A stretch of 64,000 nucleotides of DNA from Pedobacter rhizosphaerae (GTDB lineage: Bacteria; Bacteroidota; Bacteroidia; Sphingobacteriales; Sphingobacteriaceae). The stretch lies in NCBI RefSeq assembly GCF_900111155.1, contig NZ_FOGG01000010.1:110821-174820 (forward strand), written 5' to 3'. Below, one piece after another: positions 1 through 6,998 of the stretch. A program made the position numbers and the translations under genes. Positions within the stretch are counted from its first letter, which is position 1. Each line of letters starts with the position of its first letter. Below the pieces are notes generated by a model. The model saw only the letters and a program-made list of their open reading frames with translations, searched no databases and was not told where the DNA came from.

Positions 1-202
1 ATTGCTCCAGATCATTAATAGAAAGACCAGCAAAACCATTAGGGAACAGCTGTGCTAAAGGCTTGTTTAATGCTCCCTCCTCTTTATTCCAAAGCCTGAG
101 CATGGCCTCATTTACAAAGCCAATATGTAGTTCGGGGCTACCAAAAATTGCTATGGGTTCTTTAGTTCTGGAAAACAATTCAAGCAACTGCTCATTCTTC
201 AT
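1..202 (-). CDS. PAS-domain protein, N-terminal fragment (cut by window edge)
   Basis: Reading the minus strand from an ATG at 200-202 gives an open frame to the window edge that begins MKNEQLLELFSRTKEPIAIF. It continues with a typical PAS pattern: a short helix, then IAIFGSPELHIGFVNEAMLR and a later AQLFPNGF. PAS domains at the very start of a Bacteroidota protein are usually the sensory part of a cytoplasmic histidine kinase, but the catalytic part lies outside the window, so kinase function is only inferred. Only about 67 residues are visible. No signal peptide or membrane segment is present in this part. Confidence 0.7.
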   Translation of the reverse strand, partial: MKNEQLLELFSRTKEPIAIFGSPELHIGFVNEAMLRLWNKEEGALNKPLAQLFPNGFAGLSINDLEQ

Positions 203-435
203 ATAGAAAGTATCATTAATTATCTGCAACGGAAAGTTTGTAAAAATACCACATTTATAGCATTGGCAGAACCCATATTCCTAAATGGCGTACTAAGGTC
301 TGGTCTTTACACTCAGTTTTACAAGGTAGGAAAAGTTGCGTAAGCTCCTTGTCATAATAGGAGAAGATAAATGATGTAATATTTTGATTTTCAGTCTACA
401 TTTTGTAAATTGAAATAACCAAAAATATAGAAATT

Positions 436-870
436 ATGAAACTGCTCAAGAAAATACAGGACTGGGGCGACAACAACCACCCCAAATGGTTAGATTATTT
501 CAGAATTATGTTAGGAGTTGTACTTATTTGGAAGGGCATTGATTTTGCCAGCAACATGCAGGCTTTTAATGAACTGATGCGTGGGGCGATGTTGGGCACA
601 GCAGTATCAATTAGTATACTGGCTCACTTAATCATCGGATTACACCTTTTGGGTGGTTTAGCTATTGCATTGGGTACGCACACTCGTTTTTTCTGCTTAC
701 TTAATTTACCCATCCTGATTGGAGCCGTTTTCTTTATCAACTTATCTTACGGAATTTTTAAACCTTACTCAGAATTCTGGTTCTCGGCTGCTGTATTAAT
801 TGGCTTAATTTGTTTTGCTATTGAGGGCAATGGCGTAATTTCAGTTGATCACCGTAAAATGGCCGCATAA
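436..870 (+). CDS. DoxX-family membrane protein
   Basis: This 144-residue protein has four hydrophobic segments (about residues 22-38, 52-80, 88-106 and 112-130) after a basic, soluble N-terminus. That layout matches DoxX-like proteins of Bacteroidota. Members of the family are inner-membrane proteins linked loosely to quinone or thiol redox chemistry, and no catalytic residue can be pointed to here. The ATG at 436 follows an AT-rich leader and is the only good start. The gene stands alone and is closed by a hairpin terminator directly downstream. The family call is good; the specific function is unknown. Confidence 0.75.
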   Translation: MKLLKKIQDWGDNNHPKWLDYFRIMLGVVLIWKGIDFASNMQAFNELMRGAMLGTAVSISILAHLIIGLHLLGGLAIALGTHTRFFCLLNLPILIGAVFFINLSYGIFKPYSEFWFSAAVLIGLICFAIEGNGVISVDHRKMAA

Positions 871-890
871 AACACACTAACCAAATATAT

Positions 891-928
891 AAAAGGGCTC
901 GTTTATAGTTTAAACGGGCCTTTATTTT
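891..928 (+). terminator. Rho-independent terminator after the DoxX gene
   Basis: The arms AAAGGGCTCGTTTA and TAAACGGGCCTTT pair with one bulge around a short loop and are followed by TATTTT. It closes the DoxX transcript before the next promoter. Confidence 0.75.
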
Positions 929-951
929 AAAGAAAATACCCAAAACAACTT

Positions 952-959
952 TATCTTTG
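952..959 (+). promoter_or_regulatory. -7 box of the small gene at 964
   Basis: TATCTTTG matches the Bacteroidota -7 consensus TAnnTTTG. It ends only 4 nt before the ATG at 964, so transcription would start at or next to the start codon. No clear TTTG -33 element sits 19 nt upstream. Confidence 0.55.
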
Positions 960-963
960 TAAA

Positions 964-1146
964 ATGATCAGACTAAATGCAGATACCCCAAATGATGTAC
1001 TTCAGGACGTTAAGGTGGGTGATATGGTAACAGATACTTTCAGCAAGACTGGAATTGTAGAAAGCATTGAGACTGATGATGATGGACTTTACAAAATCTA
1101 TACCTTCCATTTGGTTACAGGAAGAACGATTACCGTTAAGCGGTAA
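964..1146 (+). CDS. Small conserved-looking hypothetical protein (60 aa)
   Basis: The product begins MIRLNADTPNDVLQDVKVGD and ends GRTITVKR. It is short, soluble, acidic in the middle and predicted to be mostly beta strand, like a small KOW/SH3-type barrel, though no named family is recognised. The frame is supported by a strong -7 box just upstream and by protein-like composition. A ribosome binding site cannot fit between promoter and start, so the message may be leaderless. The overlapping minus-strand frame at 973-1194 is a shadow. Function unknown. Confidence 0.55.
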   Translation: MIRLNADTPNDVLQDVKVGDMVTDTFSKTGIVESIETDDDGLYKIYTFHLVTGRTITVKR

Positions 1147-1245
1147 TTCCCTTAGCCCCTGGGGCGCATGAAACGAAAACTCTGCCCTATTCAAATTATA
1201 TCTATCACTAACTCCACACCATTATTCCTTTGCACTAAATTGTAA

Positions 1246-1316
1246 TTCTGTGCTATTATTTCGCTTATTCGGATTATTTATTGATTCTAGCCCACGCTAA
1301 TTTTGGTTTATCAAAT
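1246..1316 (+). promoter_or_regulatory. Duplicated promoter/operator block, copy A
   Basis: This 71-nt block aligns without gaps to 2429-2499, and I count 49 of 71 identical positions. The best conserved parts are TTCTGTGCTATT at the 5' end, TTATTTAT in the middle, and TAATTTTG plus TATCAAAT at the 3' end. TAATTTTG is a -7 box about 34 nt before the ATG at 1337. The 5' part lies where an activator would bind. The neighbouring AraC regulator at 3482 is the obvious candidate, but this is inference. Confidence 0.7.
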
Positions 1317-1336
1317 CAACCATTAAAATTTAGAAA

Positions 1337-2272
1337 ATGAAAGCTATTAAATTAAACGCACCGGGTGGTGTTGAGGAGTTAGTGTATACTGAATTAGAAA
1401 TTCCGAGCCTGCAGCCTGGAGAAGTGTTAGTTAGAATGAAAGCGATAAGCATTAATCCGGTGGATGTAAAAAGCAGTCAGGGAAAAGGATTTTACGGGAG
1501 AATTAAGGATGAAAATCCCATAATCTTAGGTTGGGACATTTCTGGCGTAGTAGAAGCCAGTAAAAGTGATACTTTTAAAATTGGTGATGAAGTTTTTGGA
1601 ATGATTAATTTTCCCGGACATGGTAAAGCCTATGCAGAATATATAGCAGCACCAGCTAATCAACTGGCAATTAAGCCCAAAAATATCAGTCACGATGAAG
1701 CCGCCGCCGCTACCCTGGCGGCATTAACCGCCTGGCAGGTATTGGTACATAATGCTCAGGTTCAACCAGGTCAAAAAGTGCTCATCCATGCAGCATCAGG
1801 TGGTGTGGGCCATTTTGCCATACAAATAGCAAAACATCTTGGTGCCCATGTTACCGGAACCTCTTCAGCAAAAAATAAAGATTTTGTTTTGAGCTTAGGC
1901 GCTGATGTGCATATCGATTATCAGGATTATAACTGGGACACGCAGGCAGATGAGTATGACTTTGTGCTGGATGCCATTGGAGGAGAGAATTTCGAAAGGT
2001 CTGTAAAAATTACTAAAACCGGAGGTACAGTGATTAGCATCCCCTCCGGATTAAATGAGGAGCTTAGCGAAATTGCCATTGCTAAAGGTGTAAAAGGTTA
2101 TTTCGTGTTGGTTCAATCTAATGGAGCAGATATGAAGCAAATTGCCTCGCTCCTGGAAAAAGGAATTATTAAAGCACACATAGCTCAAAAATTCGCCTTT
2201 GAACAAATGAAAGAAGCGCATTCACAGCTGGATACCGGAAGAACTGCAGGCAAAATTGTAGTTACGGTTTAA
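1337..2272 (+). CDS. NADP-dependent zinc-free MDR oxidoreductase (quinone oxidoreductase-like)
   Basis: The 311-residue protein has the medium-chain dehydrogenase/reductase layout. There is an N-terminal GroES-like domain (about 1-125) with the usual NPVDVK motif, then a Rossmann domain with the nucleotide loop ASGGVGHFA near residue 155. The cysteine and histidine zinc ligands of alcohol dehydrogenases are absent, which points to a quinone or enone reductase. The start is fixed by the -7 box in the 71-bp block upstream. The same block precedes the SDR gene at 2523, so the two reductases are probably induced together, perhaps by the AraC protein at 3482. Substrate unknown. Confidence 0.85.
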   Translation: MKAIKLNAPGGVEELVYTELEIPSLQPGEVLVRMKAISINPVDVKSSQGKGFYGRIKDENPIILGWDISGVVEASKSDTFKIGDEVFGMINFPGHGKAYAEYIAAPANQLAIKPKNISHDEAAAATLAALTAWQVLVHNAQVQPGQKVLIHAASGGVGHFAIQIAKHLGAHVTGTSSAKNKDFVLSLGADVHIDYQDYNWDTQADEYDFVLDAIGGENFERSVKITKTGGTVISIPSGLNEELSEIAIAKGVKGYFVLVQSNGADMKQIASLLEKGIIKAHIAQKFAFEQMKEAHSQLDTGRTAGKIVVTV

Positions 2273-2300
2273 ACATAATCTTTCTTGAAAATTACTGATT

Positions 2301-2330
2301 AGGCTGTCTTAAAAGGGCAGCCTATTTTGT
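2301..2330 (+). terminator. Rho-independent terminator after the MDR gene
   Basis: AGGCTGTC and GGCAGCCT form an 8-bp stem (one G-T pair) around a short loop, followed by ATTTTGTTG. Confidence 0.7.
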
Positions 2331-2428
2331 TGTCATTGGCATAGGATATGATTAAGAATAGATGACCTTCAACACCTCTTGCTCATCAGATTTCTGTAGA
2401 TAAATGATAGAAATTAAGCTCCCCGTAT

Positions 2429-2499
2429 TTCTGTGCTATTCTTCCGCTCAAATGGGTTATTTATCCATAGCCCCAGCCCTTAACTTTGATGTATCAAAT
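2429..2499 (+). promoter_or_regulatory. Duplicated promoter/operator block, copy B
   Basis: This is the gapless partner of the block at 1246-1316. TAACTTTG at about 2480-2487 is the -7 box, and the conserved TTCTGTGCTATT stretch lies about 50 nt upstream of it. It places the start of the SDR gene at the ATG at 2523 rather than at the earlier TTG at 2499, which lies inside the block. Confidence 0.7.
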
Positions 2500-2522
2500 T
2501 GATATTTAAAAAACACAATATT

Positions 2523-3344
2523 ATGAGCAAGATTATTTTTATAACAGGAGCATCAAAAGGATTTGGAAAACTATGGGCAGAAGCCTTTTTAAAACGTGGT
2601 GATAAAGTAGCTGCAACAGCAAGAAATACAGCAGCCTTACAAGATTTAGTGGCCATCTATGGTGATAACATCCTTCCTGTTAAGTTAGACGTAACCAACC
2701 GCAATGAAGTATTGGAAGCAGTTAATCACATCGAAAAACATTTCGGCAATATAGATGTACTGATTAATAACGCTGGTTTCGGTTTATTCGGAACAACTGA
2801 AGAAACTTCAGAAGCGGAGGCGAGACAACAAATGGAAACTAACTTTTTTGGTTCACTTTGGGTAACACAAGCAGTACTTCCAATATTCCGTAAGCAAAAA
2901 AGTGGACACATTGTTCAGATCTCCAGCTTTCTGGGATTGACAACCCTGCCATTATTAGGTTTATACAATGCATCAAAATTTGCGGTTGAAGGATTAATTG
3001 AAACCATCTCAACAGAAGTGGCACATTTGGGTATTAAAGCGACCTTAATAGAGCCTAATGGTTACGCTACCGATTGGGCTGGCGCTTCTGCAGCACAAAC
3101 ATCCGCAGAGATTGAAGATTATGCTCCTGTACGCAAGGCTTTTGCTGAAACTGGTGAAAATCCCGAGATCTGGGGTAAACCAGAAGCAACAATTGCCCCA
3201 ATATTAGAAGTGGTAGATAGCGAAAATCCTCCATTAAGACTATTACTTGGTAAAATTGCTTTTCAGGCCATGGAACAGGTATATGCACAACGGTTAAAAG
3301 ACATTGAAACATGGAAAGCAGTGAGTATTGCTGCTCATGGATAA
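2523..3344 (+). CDS. Short-chain dehydrogenase/reductase (SDR)
   Basis: A classical SDR of 273 residues starting MSKIIFITGASKGFGK. The TGASKGFG cofactor loop, the NNAG motif, and the catalytic Ser and YxxxK (YNASK) are all present. A longer frame from a TTG at 2499 is possible but runs through the promoter block, so the ATG at 2523 is preferred. It shares its promoter block with the MDR gene at 1337 and lies just upstream of an AraC regulator in the same direction. SDRs paired with AraC genes are common in stress- or aldehyde-responsive loci, but the substrate cannot be read from sequence. Confidence 0.87.
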   Translation: MSKIIFITGASKGFGKLWAEAFLKRGDKVAATARNTAALQDLVAIYGDNILPVKLDVTNRNEVLEAVNHIEKHFGNIDVLINNAGFGLFGTTEETSEAEARQQMETNFFGSLWVTQAVLPIFRKQKSGHIVQISSFLGLTTLPLLGLYNASKFAVEGLIETISTEVAHLGIKATLIEPNGYATDWAGASAAQTSAEIEDYAPVRKAFAETGENPEIWGKPEATIAPILEVVDSENPPLRLLLGKIAFQAMEQVYAQRLKDIETWKAVSIAAHG

Positions 3345-3355
3345 ACAGCGAGAGA

Positions 3356-3402
3356 GCGAATCGGACCAGTAGGGAGTTGAATATCCTCTGGTTCCGATTT
3401 CG
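3356..3402 (+). other. Imperfect hairpin between the SDR and araC genes
   Basis: GCGAATCGGACCAG and CTGGTTCCGATTTCG pair with two single-base bulges around an 18-nt loop. No T-run follows, so it may be a weak terminator or a structured leader. It separates two genes in the same direction. Confidence 0.4.
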
Positions 3403-3481
3403 TTACAAGGAAAACCCATCTTGATACTTGATACTCATTTCTCGATACTTTTTACAAAGAAGAATAGTTAAATTTACTGCT

Positions 3482-4375
3482 ATGAATCATTACAAAACCT
3501 TGAGCGAACTTCACCGCGCTAATGGCTGGGAAGAGCCAGAAAACCCGCTATTCAGCATTATTGGCTGTCAGAACTCTTGTCCGCTTGGCGACCGTGAGTT
3601 CAGTATTGATGGTTATGTAATCGCACTCAAGAAAATGAAATCGGGCGTAATTATGTATGGTCGTACGCCATATGATAATACCAATGGCTCTATGTATTTC
3701 ATGAAACCTCGTCAAATTATCGAACTCAGGGGCCTGGAATTTGAAGAAGCAGGGTTTATGATCTTTATACATGAGGACTATCTTTTTGGACATGAGCTTT
3801 ATAACATCATCCAGAAATACGGATTTTTTGATTATGAAGTAAATGAAGCGCTTCATCTATCGCCGAAAGAAGAGGGAACCATATGGGAATTATTAGATAA
3901 GATTAAAATAGAATATAACAATAATCAGGACGAGTACAGTAAGGAGATTATGCTTGGCCATGTGGCTTCAATCCTGATGTATTCTCAAAGGTTCTATAAA
4001 AGGCAGTTCATCAATCGTACAGAACTATCTGGAAAAACGATCAGCAAATTTGAACATGCATTACAAGACTACATCAAAAACGGAAAGTTGCAGGAAATGG
4101 GATTGCCATCAGTAAACCATTTAGCCGAACTATTGTATATTTCTCCACGCTATCTTACCGACTTATTGAAGCAGGAGACGGGTAAAACCGCTTTAGAACT
4201 GATTCACCTTTCGCTAATCTCTGAAGCTAAAAACCTACTTAGAAACGCAGAACAGAACGTTGCTGAAATTGCCTATCATCTGGGTTTTGAAAATACATCT
4301 TATTTTACCAGGCTCTTTAAAAAGCAAACAGGCTTAAAGCCGCTGGAATTTAGAAAGAGTGTACATCTAAATTAG
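3482..4375 (+). CDS. AraC-family transcriptional regulator
   Basis: The ATG at 3482 gives a 297-residue protein. An earlier TTG at 3428 only adds a basic, non-conserved tail. The N-terminal 180 residues form a cupin-like effector/oligomerisation domain. The last 100 residues carry the two helix-turn-helix motifs of AraC proteins, with the family signature ending ENTSYFTRLFKKQTGLKPLE. It lies downstream of two oxidoreductase genes with matching 71-bp promoter blocks and is the likely activator of both. No copy of the block precedes the regulator itself, so it is probably not controlled by the same site. Confidence 0.88.
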   Translation: MNHYKTLSELHRANGWEEPENPLFSIIGCQNSCPLGDREFSIDGYVIALKKMKSGVIMYGRTPYDNTNGSMYFMKPRQIIELRGLEFEEAGFMIFIHEDYLFGHELYNIIQKYGFFDYEVNEALHLSPKEEGTIWELLDKIKIEYNNNQDEYSKEIMLGHVASILMYSQRFYKRQFINRTELSGKTISKFEHALQDYIKNGKLQEMGLPSVNHLAELLYISPRYLTDLLKQETGKTALELIHLSLISEAKNLLRNAEQNVAEIAYHLGFENTSYFTRLFKKQTGLKPLEFRKSVHLN

Positions 4376-4387
4376 TTTACACAATTC

Positions 4388-4434
4388 AATACACCTTTTG
4401 GACATGGATTTATTATCCCCAAAAGGTGTATTTA
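4388..4434 (+). terminator. Terminator between convergent araC and M56 peptidase genes
   Basis: AATACACCTTTTGG and CCAAAAGGTGTATT form a 14-bp perfect stem around a 17-nt loop, followed by a TATTATA tract. It ends the araC transcript and may also stop transcription from the opposite side. Confidence 0.75.
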
Positions 4435-4459
4435 TTATACAAATCTTATATATCCTTAC

Positions 4460-6361
4460 TTACCAGTTATATACGCTATAATTATACAACAGCGAGTGGT
4501 TGCTATTTTTAAGGTATTTTTCCTTGTATTTCTGATGAATGGTTCCTTCCAATTTTTGGCCGTTAACAATTAAGTTGTTCTTATTTAGTTTATAAGATAG
4601 ATTTTGAAGAGAAGTAATGATATGGTCTCTTAGAAGATCCTGATTAATCTCATCAGAATAATCTTTTCCATCACCATTGGTAACACTTTTGGTCGTTACT
4701 TTTCGTGCAGAATTTGTTTTGACACTTACATTTACGCCACTTTTAAGATCTACATTACGACCTGCTTCAACCTCTACATTTCCGATATTCTTCGGTGGTA
4801 GTGGTGGCGCAGGAGGAGCCTTGTAAATAGCGGGAGACGGTGGTGTTGCCGGAACCTTGGGTGTGGGGATGGCCTGTGGAACATATTGGTTAAGAGGTGC
4901 TGCTGCAGGCAGTGGTGGTGCAGGAGGTACCTTAGGGGTGTTCATATTGCCGCTCTCTTTAGATACCCGGCTAGCTTCCAGATGATAACGCTTTTGCTCT
5001 GCAGCATATTTGCGCTGTTCGTCTGCATACCTTTTTTGCTCATCAATGTACTTTTTCTGTTCACGGAGGTATCTCTGCTGATCGCTCAGATGCTGCCTTT
5101 GATCCGATGCCTGCTCTCTTTTCTGTTTTTCTGTTTTTCTGCTCTTTTCCAGATGCTCCTTTTCGGCTTTCAATACTTTTTCGTTAATCTCTTTTTCAAG
5201 ATTCTCGGAGCTAACCTGTTTTTCCCTGGCTTTCTGAGTCTTCTTTTTCGCAGTATCTTGTACCGCAACGTGATAACTCGTCATTTGAGTATTTGAAGGC
5301 ATTTTTGCCCTGCTTTCATTTCTAATAGCTGCTGTGCATATCACAACGGATACTAATGCACAGCTTAATATTGTCTTTTCCATTTTGTTTAATGTTGAAT
5401 TGGTATTGAATAACATTCTGCTCGCCCTATTGAGCAGTTTACCTTTTTTACCATTTATCGCCATGGCATAAGCAGGTGCACTCCGCTTAAACTCCTGACA
5501 AAAAATTAGGGCCTTAACGTAATTTTTACGATCTTGAACACAGGCAATGGCCAAATCATCACAACAATGCTCTCGCTCAGTTTTGATTAAATAGGATACC
5601 CACATCACTGCAGGATTGAAGAAGAAGATAATCTCTATAAAGCTTTGTAGAAAGTTCACTAAATAATCTCTGCGTTTAACATGAGCAAGCTCATGCGCCA
5701 GCACCGCCTCTACCGCTGTGGCAGAAAGTCCATTCAACAATCCCAATGGTACTAACACCAGGGGCTTGAAGTGTCCAATAACCATAGGTACCTGCGCCAG
5801 GCGAGATTGTAAAATCTTTACCGTTTGAGATACTTCCAGGCGTTTGCAAAGCACCTGCAGTTTGTCTTCCCAAAGCTTACCAGCTCCGTAGGTTTCTTTA
5901 TGCCGCAGTTGATAAATCCCCCTTAGCCCGGTCAACATTTGTAAACTTTTAAAACAGATAACCAGGAACCAGATCAATACAATCTGCGCTGCATATTGCT
6001 GCCAAAAATAAAGAAGTTGATCAATTACGTTATTCAAAGTGGCTCTTCGCTCAGCAAAGAAATAGGCACCAGAATGCGTAGTATTTTTTAGATTTTGTTT
6101 AGTGGTTAATGATTGATAAACTTCGAGGGTTTTGGATTGCTGGATTTCCCTGGCAAAAACAAAGGTGGTAGCCCCCACAAAAAGTACTAAACAAACCACC
6201 AGCAAATTATACCGCAGTGTAGCCCGTTGTTTGCTGGTTAAAAAAACCACCATGCCACCCAGCAATGCCATTAACACACCTAACCATAAAGAATGAAAAA
6301 GGGTATTCCCTAACGCATTCAGCCAGTTTTCAGGCAAAAAACTCATTAACTTCAATTCCAT
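4460..6361 (-). CDS. BlaR1/M56-type membrane metallopeptidase with coiled-coil and Pro-rich tail
   Basis: This 633-residue protein starts with an M56 peptidase region. There are membrane segments near residues 22-42, 52-70, 126-140 and 238-258, a zinc motif HELAH at 223-227, and a downstream EREHCCDD near 263-269. A further membrane segment lies near 330-346. The beta-lactam-binding sensor domain of true BlaR1 is absent. In its place are a strongly charged coiled coil with repeated EQKRYADEQ-like units (about 400-470), a proline-rich stretch (about 480-535) and a short C-terminal domain. Such proteins sense a membrane or envelope signal and cleave the partner BlaI repressor, whose gene lies immediately upstream on the same strand. 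The signal for this protein is unknown. Confidence 0.85.
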   Translation of the reverse strand: MELKLMSFLPENWLNALGNTLFHSLWLGVLMALLGGMVVFLTSKQRATLRYNLLVVCLVLFVGATTFVFAREIQQSKTLEVYQSLTTKQNLKNTTHSGAYFFAERRATLNNVIDQLLYFWQQYAAQIVLIWFLVICFKSLQMLTGLRGIYQLRHKETYGAGKLWEDKLQVLCKRLEVSQTVKILQSRLAQVPMVIGHFKPLVLVPLGLLNGLSATAVEAVLAHELAHVKRRDYLVNFLQSFIEIIFFFNPAVMWVSYLIKTEREHCCDDLAIACVQDRKNYVKALIFCQEFKRSAPAYAMAINGKKGKLLNRASRMLFNTNSTLNKMEKTILSCALVSVVICTAAIRNESRAKMPSNTQMTSYHVAVQDTAKKKTQKAREKQVSSENLEKEINEKVLKAEKEHLEKSRKTEKQKREQASDQRQHLSDQQRYLREQKKYIDEQKRYADEQRKYAAEQKRYHLEASRVSKESGNMNTPKVPPAPPLPAAAPLNQYVPQAIPTPKVPATPPSPAIYKAPPAPPLPPKNIGNVEVEAGRNVDLKSGVNVSVKTNSARKVTTKSVTNGDGKDYSDEINQDLLRDHIITSLQNLSYKLNKNNLIVNGQKLEGTIHQKYKEKYLKNSNHSLLYNYSVYNW

Positions 6362-6370
6362 TTTTGAGCC

Positions 6371-6450
6371 ATTTTAACATTCAAAAATCATTCAATCATT
6401 CACTAATTCAATCACTCACTCATTCACTCATTCAATCCTTCAATCATTCA
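6371..6450 (-). repeat. Degenerate ATTCAATC/ATTCACTC tandem repeat
   Basis: About ten degenerate 8-nt units of ATTCAATC or ATTCACTC type fill the gap between the repressor and peptidase genes and run into the last codons of the repressor. It resembles a slippage-prone microsatellite. It could change spacing between the two genes or the repressor tail, but it is out of frame with any known domain. Confidence 0.6.
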
Positions 6451-6833
6451 ATATTATCCAACAACCGCTTAATCTCTTCTATTTCTGCTTTCGAGGTTTT
6501 CTCATTACCCAACAATTGCATCATCAACTTAGCGGCAGAACCTTTATAAAGTGTTTTCACAAAACGGTCTAACAATTGATCTTTTGTTTTTTCTTCTGCT
6601 TCTACTGGAATGTAAATGTGCTTCATTTGGCTTTCGTCACGCTTTAAGATTCCTTTTTCTGTTAATATCTGCATCTGCTTAAGTGTAGAAGTATAATTAA
6701 CTTCCCTATTCTCGTTAAGCTTATCATTTACAAAACGAACCGTAGAGGGGCCAAACTCCCAAAGCACCTGTAGTATTTCAAGCTCTGCTTTAGTAGGTTC
6801 TGGTAAACTGTTTACAGTATCATTCTTCTTCAT
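6444..6833 (-). CDS. BlaI/MecI/CopY-family transcriptional repressor
   Basis: A 129-residue winged-helix protein. LTKAELEIL-type residues open the DNA-binding domain (PTKAELEILQVLWEFGPSTV, residues 13-32), and the second half contains the helical dimerisation region. It lies 82 nt upstream of the M56 peptidase gene on the same strand, the standard arrangement of a repressor and its inactivating protease. A strong inverted repeat lies just upstream of its start, consistent with self-repression. It ends very close to the tandem repeat. Targets beyond its own operon are not known; the divergent outer-membrane gene at 6999 is the nearest candidate. Confidence 0.9.
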   Translation of the reverse strand: MKKNDTVNSLPEPTKAELEILQVLWEFGPSTVRFVNDKLNENREVNYTSTLKQMQILTEKGILKRDESQMKHIYIPVEAEEKTKDQLLDRFVKTLYKGSAAKLMMQLLGNEKTSKAEIEEIKRLLDNIE

Positions 6834-6842
6834 AAATTAAAG

Positions 6843-6864
6843 GTACGATGTTTTTCGTACGAAA
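6843..6864 (-). promoter_or_regulatory. Probable BlaI-family operator
   Basis: TTTCGTACGAAA at 6853-6864 is a perfect 12-bp palindrome. GTACGA and TCGTAC at 6843-6860 form a second, overlapping inverted repeat with a 6-nt spacer. The element lies 10-31 nt upstream of the repressor ATG and follows an AATATTTG sequence that resembles a -7 box, a place where bound repressor would block transcription. Confidence 0.65.
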
Positions 6865-6966
6865 CAAATATTATTTAATAAATTTTATTACACCCTGATA
6901 TTGAAAAACTTATAATTATATAAATCATTAGTAAAATGATGTAACAGTTAAGAAACGCTGCCAGAT

Positions 6967-6974
6967 TATTTTTG
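6967..6974 (+). promoter_or_regulatory. -7 box of the outer-membrane gene at 6999
   Basis: TATTTTTG matches TAnnTTTG and lies 24 nt before the ATG at 6999. A TTAAG in place of the TTTG -33 element lies upstream at roughly the right distance. Confidence 0.5.
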
Positions 6975-6998
6975 TACCACACAAATGATATTCACACC

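Noticed and set aside
2499..2522. TTG start for the SDR gene
   Set aside because: It lies at the end of the conserved promoter block; the ATG at 2523 starts the canonical SDR fold.
4886..5296. 136-aa plus-strand frame inside the M56 peptidase gene
   Set aside because: Antisense shadow over the repetitive coiled-coil coding region; no family and no promoter.
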